DNA of 56,375 bases. Source: Thermoanaerobacterium saccharolyticum. GTDB taxonomy: Bacteria; Bacillota; Thermoanaerobacteria; Thermoanaerobacterales; Thermoanaerobacteraceae. A program made the position numbers and the translations under genes. The stretch covers positions 1 to 56,375 of the forward strand of contig NZ_BBKT01000028.1 in assembly GCF_000747665.1 (NCBI RefSeq). The letters are read 5' to 3'. The notes under the pieces were generated by a model. The model was not told where the DNA came from and ran no database searches. It saw nothing but the letters and a program-made list of their open reading frames with translations. Numbering within the stretch: the stretch's first letter is position 1; each line of letters starts with the position of its first letter. Shown piece after piece: positions 1 to 9,072 of this stretch.

Positions 1-239
1 CCTGTTGGTTCCATGCCAACCATAAGATGCTCTTTGTTGCTTTTATTCATAATATCTGCAGCCCATTTTAAAAATCTTTTCATTCCATCAATGTCATTGC
101 TAAATTCAATACGCTTACCGTATTCTATTCCTCTGAAATCGAAAGCTCTAGCGTGATGTATCTCTTTAGCAATGTCTACACCTACAATTAATGTCTTTTC
201 TGTTATTTGCATTATTTTTGTATTTTGGTTATACTTCAT
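1..239 (-). CDS. IS110-family transposase, N-terminal fragment (window edge)
   Basis: The reading frame starts at ATG 239 and runs off the window after about 79 residues. It contains VGVDIAKEIHHARAFD near residue 20 and VGMEPTG at the window edge. These are the first acidic positions of the RuvC-like DEDD domain that defines IS110 transposases. The rest of the catalytic domain and the C-terminal serine-containing Transposase_20 domain are outside the window. The ribosome site is AGGAGG, and it sits in one arm of an inverted repeat (248-256 with 306-314). It is transcribed in the same direction as the alanine dehydrogenase gene it interrupts. IS110 enzymes use an element-encoded guide (bridge) RNA; that is family knowledge, not seen here. 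Confidence 0.9.
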   Translation of the reverse strand, partial: MKYNQNTKIMQITEKTLIVGVDIAKEIHHARAFDFRGIEYGKRIEFSNDIDGMKRFLKWAADIMNKSNKEHLMVGMEPT

Positions 240-354
240 ATTAGGTACCTCCTTGTTATTTGAGAGTCGTGTTCATGAACAATCGACATCTTGTATTTTA
301 TCAGGAGGTACTTTTTATTTCAAATCTTATATTTCTTTATTACAGGAATGCTCC
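1..354 (-). mobile_element. IS110-family element, left copy (partial, cut by window edge)
   Basis: Positions 1-354 are the reverse complement of 56021-56375, so the same element lies at both window ends and reads outward at each. The shared sequence stops at 354/355; beyond it the flanks differ (alanine dehydrogenase here, the 3' side of a germination gene at the other end), which places the element boundary at a GGAGCATTCC end. No obvious terminal inverted repeat or target duplication can be judged because the far end lies outside the window. About 115 bp of non-coding DNA separates this end from the transposase start codon. Confidence 0.9.
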
Positions 355-817
355 CTTTATTTATATTTTCTAATAAGTATGCTCCGATTATTACAGACAT
401 TCTACCTGCAACTTCACTCATGGGAACCAATAATGGAAGTGATCCATCTTCATTTTGTACAGTCTCATATGCAATACCGATAATCTTTTTCTTTAGAAGT
501 GCTTTTGTTAATTCAATATTTGGTGCTAAATGTAGATATGTAAATAGTATTTGACCTTCTTTAAAATAATCATATTCAGATGGTTGTGGCTCTTTTACCT
601 TTATTATCATATCCGAGTTTTGAAATACTTCGTAAGAAGTCTCAACAATTTCAGCACCTGCCTTTATATATTCTTCATCCTCAATGCCACTCCCAATACC
701 TGCATTTTTTTCAATATACACGGTATGACCATTAGAACAAAATGATTCAACTCCCGCTGGTGTTATAGCTACTCTTTCTTCACCTATTTTTATTTCCTTT
801 GGTACACCAATCTTCAT
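355..817 (-). pseudogene. ald: Alanine dehydrogenase, 5' part, interrupted by IS110
   Basis: Residues 1-154 match the N-terminal half of alanine dehydrogenase (L-alanine + NAD to pyruvate + ammonia). The start is MKIGVPKEIKIGEERVA and there is a conserved PLLVPMSEVAGRMSV segment near residue 130. The family is about 370 residues; here the frame enters IS110 sequence after residue 154 and ends a few codons later, so the NAD-binding half is missing. The start ATG has a good AAAGGGTG ribosome site. The gene has its own consensus promoter just past nifN and two hairpins in its leader. The 3' half may survive beyond the left IS copy, but the protein made from this locus should be inactive. Confidence 0.88.
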
Positions 818-834
818 TTATGTCACCCTTTCTA

Positions 835-876
835 AAAATATATAGGGTGCCCAATTCATGATAGAACGGGCACCCT
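835..876 (-). terminator. Terminator-like hairpin in the ald leader
   Basis: A perfect 9-bp stem (AGGGTGCCC at 844-852 with GGGCACCCT at 868-876) is followed on the minus strand by TATATATTTTT. It lies downstream of the ald promoter and about 27 nt before the ald start codon. It can therefore act as an attenuator of ald as well as a stop for read-through from nifN. Confidence 0.7.
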
Positions 877-913
877 TGCCTACCTAAAATAAACACTTGA
901 TTTCAATTAATAA

Positions 914-946
914 AAGCTTACAAATGCATAACACACTTATAAGCTT
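914..946 (-). other. Second leader hairpin upstream of ald
   Basis: Arms of 13 nt (914-926 and 934-946) pair completely apart from one G-U pair, leaving a 7-nt loop. On the minus strand the hairpin is followed by TTATTAATT. It lies between the ald promoter and the 835-876 terminator and may be part of the same leader device, or it may be the nif operon's 3' end structure. Confidence 0.55.
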
Positions 947-993
947 CATCGCTTTATTTTTAAATATACAATTTACTCTTTTAACTTACTAAA

Positions 994-1022
994 ATTATAC
1001 ATCTCTTTATTGATTATGTCAA
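994..1022 (-). promoter_or_regulatory. Consensus sigma-A promoter for ald
   Basis: On the minus strand TTGACA (1022-1017) is followed by a 17-nt spacer and TATAAT (999-994). This is a full-consensus promoter placed immediately after the nifN stop codon. The predicted start near 987 gives a leader of about 170 nt for ald. Confidence 0.7.
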
Positions 1023-1063
1023 TATATAGACTATCTTTTTAAGTGATATTGAAATATTGCTTC

Positions 1064-2416
1064 TTACATTGCCTTATAATATTTCTCATACATATCCTTC
1101 CTGTAAGTCTTATATTTATTTTCTAGTAGCGTATTTGTAATTCTATCAAGAAAATTTAATGTTCCAGTGTAACCTACAGATAATATTCTCTGTCCTCCGA
1201 CTCTATCAAGTATAGGGAATCCTAATCGTACAAGCGGTATACCACCCTTTTCGGTTAGATATTTTCCGTCAGATGGTCCTATGGCGATATTTACTTCCTT
1301 TTCTTCTGATAATTTCAATATGTGGCTAAAATCAGTTTCATCGATAATTGTAATGTCAACATTTAATGGATTATCTTCACTGATAACTAATTCTTTTAAT
1401 CTTTGAGCCTTACTTCCGGTTGCAATTAAAAGAGGATGTATCCCATTTTCCATGCATGTAGTAAATACAGAATACACCATTTCAGGATCTCCAAAGATAA
1501 TGCATCTTCCTTCAAAATTGTATTTATGCGAATCTATCATTCCATCAAGAAGTCTGCTTCTTTCCATTTCTATAGATTTTGGTATTGGATTACCTGTAAT
1601 TTCCTTTAACAATTTCAAAAACACGTCTGTGTTTCTTAGTCCTATTGGTATCGGCACTTTATAAAGCGGCACATTAAATCTATCCTGAAGATATTTACCC
1701 GGCGTTTCTTCATAATTTACACCTATTTCAATTGTTGCAATAGATCCTCCCATAGACATTACATCAGATATTTTTGTGCCACCATCAGGAATTTTTTTGT
1801 AAGGGAAATTAAAAGGACTATCTAAAGTATCAGAATAATCAGGAAATAGAATGTACGGTATTTTCATAAGTTCAAGAAGTCTCTTTATCTCTCTTAAATC
1901 TGCTGTGCTTATATTCGGTACAATTACGTTTATTCTGTCATGTCTTTCTTTGTTTGTCGAAAGCTCCTCAACTATCCTGTATGATGTTTTTACAAATCCT
2001 TCACTGTGTGTTCCACCATATCCAGGGGTTGGTGCCGTTATTATTGGTATACTTATATTCCTAGATGCTTTATATTCTGACTTTATTCTGTCTATATCCT
2101 CACCTATTGTTTCTGCAAGGCATGTTGTAAGTATACCTATGCAGTCCGGATTGTATACTTTAACCACATTATCGAGAGCTTTAATAAGGTTTTTTTCGCC
2201 ACCGTACACCGTTCCTTTCTCGTTCAGCGATGATGATGCAACGTCAATTGGCTCATGGTAGTGTTCAGCGATGTGTCTCCTCATATATGTCGCACAGCCC
2301 TGAGAGCCGTGCAACAATACCATAGATTTTTCGATTCCCTTAAATGCGATTATACCGCCTAAAGGCATACACATATTACATGGATTTTCATTTACGCTTT
2401 TATACGTTTCATACAT
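1064..2416 (-). CDS. nifN: Nitrogenase cofactor scaffold subunit NifN
   Basis: A 450-residue NifK-like protein that pairs with NifE to form the scaffold on which the NifB cluster is matured to FeMo-cofactor. It begins NPCNMCMPLGG, followed by HGSQGCATYMRRH near residue 40 and TTCLAETIGEDI near 100. These keep the cysteine pattern of the beta-type fold. It lacks the NifK P-cluster serine context, and its position right after nifE supports NifN over NifK. Its start overlaps the end of nifE by 8 nt and has a GGGGTG ribosome site, so the two are probably translationally coupled. It is the last gene of the nifH operon. Confidence 0.93.
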   Translation of the reverse strand: MYETYKSVNENPCNMCMPLGGIIAFKGIEKSMVLLHGSQGCATYMRRHIAEHYHEPIDVASSSLNEKGTVYGGEKNLIKALDNVVKVYNPDCIGILTTCLAETIGEDIDRIKSEYKASRNISIPIITAPTPGYGGTHSEGFVKTSYRIVEELSTNKERHDRINVIVPNISTADLREIKRLLELMKIPYILFPDYSDTLDSPFNFPYKKIPDGGTKISDVMSMGGSIATIEIGVNYEETPGKYLQDRFNVPLYKVPIPIGLRNTDVFLKLLKEITGNPIPKSIEMERSRLLDGMIDSHKYNFEGRCIIFGDPEMVYSVFTTCMENGIHPLLIATGSKAQRLKELVISEDNPLNVDITIIDETDFSHILKLSEEKEVNIAIGPSDGKYLTEKGGIPLVRLGFPILDRVGGQRILSVGYTGTLNFLDRITNTLLENKYKTYRKDMYEKYYKAM

Positions 2417-3767
2417 ATCTTTTCACCCCATCTTTCACATATTTCCATACCGGCGAGCATGCTGTTGTATAGACTTCTTCAGCAAAATTGATTGCACCTT
2501 CATAACCGCTTAAGGGGTGTTTTCTGTCGTGATTGTGATCGATAAAAGATATACCCATCTTGTATGATAGAAATCTCTCTTTAACACCGCCAGCTAAAAT
2601 ATCTGCTCCCTTTTCAACCATAAATTTTTCAAGTTCTGATGGGTTTGCATCATCTAGTATGACAGTGCCATAATCTGCTATCTCCTCAATCTTTTCATAC
2701 TCGTCCTTTTGTCCGTTTTGCGTACCAATTACGACTACATCTATGCCCAGTTCTCTAAACTGCTTAATAAGGGATATTGCCTTGAATCCACCTCCAACAA
2801 AAATTGCAGCCTTCTTGCCCTTTAAATAACTTTTATATTTTTCTATTATATGTTTTGCCATTTTAGTTTTCTCTTCTATTAATTTTTCTGTTTTTAACAT
2901 AACATCCTTATCATTAAAAAATTCTGCAATTTTCCTAAGAGAATTTGAAGTATCTTCAATACCTAAAAATGATACTTTCATATACGGTATGCCAAAAGTT
3001 TCTTCAAACTTCTTGGCAAGATACGTCATAGAGCCTGCGCATTGAACGATATTTAAACTGGAAGCTGTTGCTTTTTTCAATGATTCAAAATTTGAATCAC
3101 CGGTAAATATTGTATTCACTTTTAGACCCATTTGATTAAGATAACCTTTTATTATCCACGCTTCACCTGCAAGGTTAAAATCACCCATGTAGTTTATACT
3201 TAAAGGTTCCTTTTTTAATACGGGAAATTCTTTAATTAACTCTAAAAGTGAATTGCAGGCAGCTTTATAGCCTGCAGCTTTATTTCCGATAAAACCACTG
3301 GATTCTACAGGCACAACATATATATTGTACTTATTTGATGATTCTTTGCACACTGCTTTTATGTCATCGCCAATTACGCCGGCAATACATGTTGAATATA
3401 CGAAAATAAGCTTCGGCTTATATTTTTCGTATATTTCATCTATGCACTTAGATAGCTTTTCTTCTCCTCCAAAAATCACATCGCTTTCTTTTAAATCAGA
3501 TGAAAAGCTATTTCTGAAAAGCTCTGAGCCGCTTGACAGACTTCCTCTTATGTCCCACGTATAACTGGCGCAGCCGATAGGACCATGGACCAGATGTACA
3601 GCATCTTCTATAGGATTTAATACGACTCTTGCACCACTGTATACACATGCTCTCTGACTTACACTACCTGCAACGCTATCAGTATTACATATAAATTCCT
3701 TCTTATGATGTTTTCCCTTCATCTTAATAAATTTTTCTCTTTCAGGTATGTCAAGTCTGAGTTCCAT
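2409..3767 (-). CDS. nifE: Nitrogenase cofactor scaffold subunit NifE
   Basis: A 452-residue NifD paralogue. It contains RACVYSGAR, HGPIGCASYTW and STCIAGVIGDD, which give the three cluster-type cysteines. Further on are VQCAGSMTYLAKKFEETFG and, near the C-terminus, DHNHDRKHPLSGYEGA, the NifE counterpart of the NifD cofactor-histidine region. It lacks the roughly 50-residue clostridial insertion of NifD, as expected for NifE. The ATG at 3767 has an AAGGTGG ribosome site. A hairpin lies in the 53-nt gap from nifI2. Confidence 0.94.
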   Translation of the reverse strand: MELRLDIPEREKFIKMKGKHHKKEFICNTDSVAGSVSQRACVYSGARVVLNPIEDAVHLVHGPIGCASYTWDIRGSLSSGSELFRNSFSSDLKESDVIFGGEEKLSKCIDEIYEKYKPKLIFVYSTCIAGVIGDDIKAVCKESSNKYNIYVVPVESSGFIGNKAAGYKAACNSLLELIKEFPVLKKEPLSINYMGDFNLAGEAWIIKGYLNQMGLKVNTIFTGDSNFESLKKATASSLNIVQCAGSMTYLAKKFEETFGIPYMKVSFLGIEDTSNSLRKIAEFFNDKDVMLKTEKLIEEKTKMAKHIIEKYKSYLKGKKAAIFVGGGFKAISLIKQFRELGIDVVVIGTQNGQKDEYEKIEEIADYGTVILDDANPSELEKFMVEKGADILAGGVKERFLSYKMGISFIDHNHDRKHPLSGYEGAINFAEEVYTTACSPVWKYVKDGVKRYV

Positions 3768-3790
3768 AATGCCACCACCTTTTTAAAATA

Positions 3791-3814
3791 GAGAAGCCTA
3801 TAAAAAGGCTTCTC
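3791..3814 (-). other. Intercistronic hairpin between nifI2 and nifE
   Basis: GAGAAGCC (3791-3798) pairs perfectly with GGCTTCTC (3807-3814) around an 8-nt loop. On the minus strand it is followed by TATTTTAAAAAGG, a weak U-tract, and then the nifE ribosome site. It could be a leaky terminator or a processing or stability element that sets nifE/nifN level below nifHDK. Confidence 0.6.
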
Positions 3815-3820
3815 ATAATT

Positions 3821-4189
3821 TTACTTTATTGCGCTTAAGCCAATTTCAGATGTTCTTATGCGAATTGCATCAATCATTGGCAAAATGAAAATTTTCCCAT
3901 CACCTGGATAGCCTGTATTATTTGTCTTTATTATAGTTTCAACAATTTTAGGAACATCAGCATCATCTGCAACAATCGAAATCAATCTTTTAGGAATAAA
4001 CCTTACATCTACGTCTGCTTCATCCAGCATAAATTCATCCATCACTGGATCGACTTCTCCAATAAATCCTTTTTGCTTGCCTCTGCCACTTACACTCAGT
4101 ATCGACATAGGTGAAAAGCCAAGTCCATCCAGAGCCGTTTTTGTTTCATGAAGTTTCTGTCTCCTGATGATTGCTACAATCTCCTTCAT
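3821..4189 (-). CDS. nifI2: Nitrogenase-regulating PII-like protein NifI2
   Basis: A 122-residue GlnB-family protein. In archaea and clostridia NifI1 and NifI2 form a complex that inhibits the MoFe protein when fixed nitrogen is present and lets go on 2-oxoglutarate binding. The N-terminal strand (MKEIVAIIRRQKL), GRGKQKG at the base of the T-loop, and NTGYPGDGKIFILPM, which forms the C-loop nucleotide site, are all visible. The T-loop is longer than in NifI1 and rich in acidic residues, which is the usual mark of NifI2. It lies 12 nt downstream of nifI1. Confidence 0.92.
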   Translation of the reverse strand: MKEIVAIIRRQKLHETKTALDGLGFSPMSILSVSGRGKQKGFIGEVDPVMDEFMLDEADVDVRFIPKRLISIVADDADVPKIVETIIKTNNTGYPGDGKIFILPMIDAIRIRTSEIGLSAIK

Positions 4190-4201
4190 AAGTAATCCTC
4201 C

Positions 4202-4519
4202 TCATAACTCTTTATTACCAGTTCTAATCGTGTATACTTCATCTACTTCACTTATAAATATCTTGCCATCACCTATGTTTCCTGTTCGAGCATTGCTTTC
4301 TATCAGGTTAACTATCTTTGATACATCCTCATCTTTTGCTACAATCATAAGCAAAATTTTTGGTAATTCGTCATATACAATAGGACCTACTTGTATTCCC
4401 TTTTGTTTACCACGTCCAAATATGTGCATTTTCGTCATGGAGCTGTATCCATTTTTATCAAGAGCTTCAACAACTTGCTTCTCTTTTTCTGGCCTTATTA
4501 TGGCACGTACCATTTTCAT
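4202..4519 (-). CDS. nifI1: Nitrogenase-regulating PII-like protein NifI1
   Basis: A 105-residue GlnB-family protein with MKMVRAIIRPEK at the start, a GRGKQKG motif and a TGNIGDGKIFISEV nucleotide-binding segment. The T-loop is short, as in NifI1. I chose ATG 4519 because an AAAGGGG ribosome site lies 8 nt upstream. A longer in-frame start (TTG 4537) has no ribosome site and would overlap the preceding gene. Its place between a HesB-like gene and nifI2, downstream of nifK, differs from the usual nifH-nifI1-nifI2-nifD order. Confidence 0.92.
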   Translation of the reverse strand: MKMVRAIIRPEKEKQVVEALDKNGYSSMTKMHIFGRGKQKGIQVGPIVYDELPKILLMIVAKDEDVSKIVNLIESNARTGNIGDGKIFISEVDEVYTIRTGNKEL

Positions 4520-4533
4520 ATGATTATCCCCTT

Positions 4534-4872
4534 TCAATTAATATAATTACAATCGCTATATCTGTCACATGTTGAACACAGCAGATTAAAACTATGTGGC
4601 ATATTTATGAAAAATCTATTGTACTTGTCATCATATTCAATCACGCTGTACTTCAGATAATTAAGATCTGATTTATCAATATAGATATACACATCGTCAT
4701 ACTCTAAGATCTCATCATTTTCTTTAAAATTATCGGCAACCGCAAAACCGGCCAGAAATCCTTCTTCTGTTGGAACTGTATATATTTTAAAACCTGTAGT
4801 TTCATTTTTATTAGGTAAATTATTTAAAATTTTTCTTAACTGTGATAATGCCTCATCTGACAGCTTAATCAT
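4534..4872 (-). CDS. HesB/IscA-like iron-sulfur protein in the nif operon
   Basis: A 112-residue protein with the A-type scaffold pattern: IKLSDEALSQLRKIL at the N-terminus, then a central strand with YIYIDKSDL followed by IEYDD. The usual first cysteine (GCxG in IscA) is absent, the equivalent stretch reading EEGFLAGFA. The C-terminus carries CSTCDRYSDC, so the cysteine ligands are in a CxxC-x5-C arrangement. It may carry or deliver an Fe-S cluster to nitrogenase, but that is inference from context. ATG 4872 has AGAGGTG 7 nt upstream; a GTG at 4881 is less well placed. It sits between nifK and nifI1. Confidence 0.75.
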   Translation of the reverse strand: MIKLSDEALSQLRKILNNLPNKNETTGFKIYTVPTEEGFLAGFAVADNFKENDEILEYDDVYIYIDKSDLNYLKYSVIEYDDKYNRFFINMPHSFNLLCSTCDRYSDCNYIN

Positions 4873-4891
4873 GATATTCACCTCTTCAAAT

Positions 4892-6238
4892 CTACATTAT
4901 AAGTTCCAGGAGATGTTCTGGCGATTTAGCATCCTTGTAGTCAAGAAGAGTGTTTCCTGTCCTTTCAACAAGCCATGCTGTCCCTTTATATCCTACAATT
5001 GGAAAATGTTGAAGATTGGCTCTATCTAGAATTGGGAAGCCAACTCTTAAAAGCGGCAGATCGTACTCTTTTGCAAGATATTTTCCATGGCTATTGCCAA
5101 ATAGCATATCAACAGGCTTTTTATCAAGTTGCTCTTTTAGATACCATAAGTCGTTATCTGATGAAACATATGCATCTGGAACCATAGATTTTACTGTTTT
5201 TTCCCATTCACTACTGTAAGTCCCTGTTAAAGCATACAAAACATTTATCCCTAAATCATTTGCATATCCAACTATAGCTTCAACGATATCGGGATCTCCA
5301 AATACTGCAGCTTTTTTATTGTACCAATGGGCGTGTGCATCCAGCATCATATCTACAAGCCTTCCTCGTTCTTCTTCAAGTTCGTAAGGTATAGGCTTAC
5401 CTGTTATTTCACTTAACTTCATGATAAATTTGTCTACATTACTTATGCCAATAGGCAGTGGAAGTACCTCATACGGTACATTGTACATTTCATTTAAAGA
5501 TTCTGCAGGGGCGATTCCTGCTTCTCTCCCTAGAACTATAGTAGCTATCGAATTTCCCATGTCTTCTATTTCGGATATGGTAGTGCCTCCCTTTTGATAC
5601 AGATGTATCTCACCTGTCATAGGTGCATCTAAAACATCAGAGATATCTGGTAGAATGATTGCATCAATCCCCATTATTTTCAATATTCTTTTGATTTCCC
5701 GCAAATCACCAGGGCTTAATAATCCAGGAATAATGTTTATTTTTCCATTTGGTGAGCTTTTTTTGGCAAAAGTCTCTACGGCTGATTTAACCATGTTAGA
5801 AAAACCTGTCACATGTGAGCCTACGTAGCTTGGTGTACTTGCTGTAAATACTTTGACATCTTCTGGTATCTCACCGCTTGCTCGCATCTCATTTATTGTA
5901 CCAGGAACATCATCGCCGATAGTTTCTGCTGAACATGTTGTGGAAATTCCGATTACTTTTGGTTTGTAAATGCTTAATATGTTTCGTATCGCCTGCTTTA
6001 GATTTCCGACACCGCCAAAGACAACTTGTGCTTCTGAAAAAGAGCTTGTTGTTGTCGGTATAAATTCTCTGAAATGGCGGGTAAGCTGCATCCTTAAATA
6101 CGATGTGCAACCCTGTGAACCGTGGCTGTGTGGCATGCATTGGTGTATACCAAGGCACGCCCAAACTGCTCCAAGCGGCTGACACGTCTTTAGAGGATTT
6201 ACCGTAAGGTATTTGCGTTCAGTATTATTACATTCCAT
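4892..6238 (-). CDS. nifK: Nitrogenase MoFe protein beta chain NifK
   Basis: The beta subunit of dinitrogenase, 448 residues. P-cluster ligands appear as KTCQPLGAV, HGSQGCTSYLR and TTCSAETIGDD, with the P-cluster serine region in STPSYVGSH. The N-terminal extension of proteobacterial NifK is missing, as in clostridial NifK. ATG 6238 is chosen because AAAGGAG lies about 9 nt upstream, giving a 17-nt gap to nifD. A longer in-frame start (6289) would overlap nifD and lacks a ribosome site. Confidence 0.96.
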   Translation of the reverse strand: MECNNTERKYLTVNPLKTCQPLGAVWACLGIHQCMPHSHGSQGCTSYLRMQLTRHFREFIPTTTSSFSEAQVVFGGVGNLKQAIRNILSIYKPKVIGISTTCSAETIGDDVPGTINEMRASGEIPEDVKVFTASTPSYVGSHVTGFSNMVKSAVETFAKKSSPNGKINIIPGLLSPGDLREIKRILKIMGIDAIILPDISDVLDAPMTGEIHLYQKGGTTISEIEDMGNSIATIVLGREAGIAPAESLNEMYNVPYEVLPLPIGISNVDKFIMKLSEITGKPIPYELEEERGRLVDMMLDAHAHWYNKKAAVFGDPDIVEAIVGYANDLGINVLYALTGTYSSEWEKTVKSMVPDAYVSSDNDLWYLKEQLDKKPVDMLFGNSHGKYLAKEYDLPLLRVGFPILDRANLQHFPIVGYKGTAWLVERTGNTLLDYKDAKSPEHLLELIM

Positions 6239-6255
6239 TTTTGATTCTCCTTTCG

Positions 6256-7863
6256 CTATTTTTTCCAAGGTGGAGTCACCTCTTTCCAAATTGGATTGTT
6301 TATAGCCATATCCATATCTCTTGCAAAATTTACAGCTCCTTCAAATGAACTGTAAGGCCCACTGTAGTCATAGGAATGTATCTGTCTTGAAGGAACCCCC
6401 ATCTTTTGAAATACATATCTGTCTTTAATACCTGATAAAAATATGTCAGGCTTCAAAGCTTTTATAAGCTCTTCAGTCTCGTGATGGTTGAAATCATCAA
6501 TGACGATGGAACCTTCTTCCATATGAACCATCATTCCTTCATAATTCATGAAGTGATCAGGCATCTTACTCTTCATTTCTTCTATTTTTTCTTTAGGATA
6601 TGCTGGTTCTGTCACTCTCTCAAAATGATACGTGTCAAGTATCTTGTGATGGGGTGCTTCTTTTATCTCAGGTATTATTTTGCGTCCTTCGTAATCATCC
6701 CGATGGGCAAATTCATAGCCGGCAACAATTGTCTCCATGCCGATGTCTTTCAGCAAATCTTGATAATGGTGTGCACGAGAACCTCCAACAAAAAGTATTG
6801 CTCTCTTGCCTTTAAGCCTTTCTTTATAATAGTCAAGTCTAGGTTTTATTTTCATAAGCTCTTCTTCAATAACTTTTTCAGTGTTTTCGTATATCATTGG
6901 ATCGTCAAAGAATTTAGCCATTTCCCTTAATGATTCTATTGTGGAAGTTATGCCTATATAATTTACTTTAAGCCATGGAACTCCAAATTTTTCTTCCATC
7001 ATGCGGTTTGTGTAGTTTATAGATCTGTGGCACATCAATATTGAAAGTTTTGCCCTGTGAGCCTTTGCAAGATCATCGTATTTTGAGTCGCCTGTAAATA
7101 CACTTACAACGCGATATCCTATCTTTTGAAGCAGATCTTTTACTAACCACACATCACCGCCAATATTGTATTCACCGAATATGTTGATATCGTATGGTGT
7201 CGGGTTTTCAAGTTCTTTTGTCCCAACTATATCCATAATAAGAGTATTGCTGGCAAGATGATGCCCGGCAGATTGGCTGACACCTTTATAACCTTCACAG
7301 CTTACAGTAATTACTTTTATTCCAAGCTCTTCTTCGGCTCTTTTGGCAACGGCTTTTATGTCATCGCCAATAAGTCCCACAGGACATGTAGCATATATAC
7401 CTATAACTTTCGGCTTAAATATCTCATACGCTTCTTTTATAGCGCCATAAAGTTTTTTCTCGCCACCGAAGACTACGTCTTTTTCCTGCATATTAGTAGA
7501 AAAGCAATTTTTTATGAAATAGTTATAGCCTTCTTCTGGCTCTGCAAGATTTCTTCTAGTGTCCCATGTATAGTATCCACATCCAATTGGTCCATGTGTC
7601 AAATGAAGAATGTCTTTTACAGGTCCAAAAACGACACCTTTTGCGCCTGCATAGCTACATCCTCTGTTTGTCATAATCCCCGGAATTGTTGCAACGTCTG
7701 CCATTATATGCTGTTCCTCGCTTGGATCTATCACTACAAGGTGCGTTTTCCTCTCTTTACTAACCTTTTTAGGATAAGAATCTGTAATGTCTTCAATCAA
7801 TTTCTTGTTTTTTTCAACTGGACTCTCCATCATATAATCTTGCGTATGATTTCTTTCGATCAT
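6256..7863 (-). CDS. nifD: Nitrogenase MoFe protein alpha chain NifD
   Basis: The alpha subunit of molybdenum dinitrogenase, 535 residues. P-cluster cysteines are in NRGCSYAGAKG, HGPIGCGYYTW and ATCPVGLIGDD. FeMo-cofactor ligands are the cysteine in LMCHRSINY and the histidine in RQIHSYDYSGPY. A stretch of about 50 extra residues (roughly 375-430, rich in His, Glu and Met) matches the insertion known from Clostridium pasteurianum NifD. It identifies a clostridial Mo-type enzyme rather than VnfD or AnfD. The start has a GAAAGGGGG ribosome site and follows nifH by 19 nt. Confidence 0.97.
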   Translation of the reverse strand: MIERNHTQDYMMESPVEKNKKLIEDITDSYPKKVSKERKTHLVVIDPSEEQHIMADVATIPGIMTNRGCSYAGAKGVVFGPVKDILHLTHGPIGCGYYTWDTRRNLAEPEEGYNYFIKNCFSTNMQEKDVVFGGEKKLYGAIKEAYEIFKPKVIGIYATCPVGLIGDDIKAVAKRAEEELGIKVITVSCEGYKGVSQSAGHHLASNTLIMDIVGTKELENPTPYDINIFGEYNIGGDVWLVKDLLQKIGYRVVSVFTGDSKYDDLAKAHRAKLSILMCHRSINYTNRMMEEKFGVPWLKVNYIGITSTIESLREMAKFFDDPMIYENTEKVIEEELMKIKPRLDYYKERLKGKRAILFVGGSRAHHYQDLLKDIGMETIVAGYEFAHRDDYEGRKIIPEIKEAPHHKILDTYHFERVTEPAYPKEKIEEMKSKMPDHFMNYEGMMVHMEEGSIVIDDFNHHETEELIKALKPDIFLSGIKDRYVFQKMGVPSRQIHSYDYSGPYSSFEGAVNFARDMDMAINNPIWKEVTPPWKK

Positions 7864-7882
7864 TTATAGACCCCCTTTCAAA

Positions 7883-8752
<870 letters not shown>

Positions 8753-8803
8753 CTAGATCAAATTTACAATAACACCAAAATCATCACCCCCTAACAAAAT
8801 AAC

Positions 8804-8840
8804 GCCATGTATATATACAGTGAAAATATATATACATGGC
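8804..8840 (-). other. Long inverted repeat in the nifH leader
   Basis: Perfect 14-nt arms (8804-8817 and 8827-8840, each GCCATGTATATATA read inward) enclose a 9-nt loop. It lies 103 nt before the nifH start and just after the leader terminator. It may be an RNA stabiliser that forms a new 5' end for nifH mRNA, or a protein operator. Confidence 0.65.
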
Positions 8841-8849
8841 TCCATTGCC

Positions 8850-8883
8850 AAAACAAAAAGCGCTTTTCATTTTAGAAAAGCGC
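8850..8883 (-). terminator. Intrinsic terminator inside the nifH leader
   Basis: On the minus strand GCGCTTTTC (8883-8875) pairs perfectly with GAAAAGCGC (8868-8860) around a 6-nt loop and is followed by TTTTTGTTTT. This is a canonical rho-independent terminator. Because the only clear promoter for nifH lies upstream (9032-9060), nifH transcription has to pass it, which points to regulated antitermination. Confidence 0.75.
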
Positions 8884-9031
8884 CTTTGCTTATTACAATA
8901 TTATAAATTTAATATTCATTTTTATTTTAGTCATGAACTTAAAAATGGCTGTCTTTTGGAATAAAGCAAAATAGATATGTCAAATAAAATTATGTATTAG
9001 GAAAGTCTAGCAAAAATTTATTGTTGTTAAA

Positions 9032-9060
9032 ATGATATCAGTATTTTTATTAAATGTCAA
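9032..9060 (-). promoter_or_regulatory. Sigma-A promoter of the nifH operon
   Basis: On the minus strand TTGACA (9060-9055), a 17-nt spacer and TATCAT (9037-9032). The predicted start is near 9025. No sigma-54 type -24/-12 element was seen in 8702-9259. Confidence 0.65.
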
Positions 9061-9072
9061 GCAAAAAATTTT

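Noticed and set aside
172-554. ORFs on the plus strand over the IS110 end and ald
   Set aside because: They are antisense shadows across an IS boundary and an ald fragment, with no family similarity.
5910-6185. 91-codon ORF antiparallel in frame terms to nifK
   Set aside because: It lies fully inside nifK in another frame and resembles no family.
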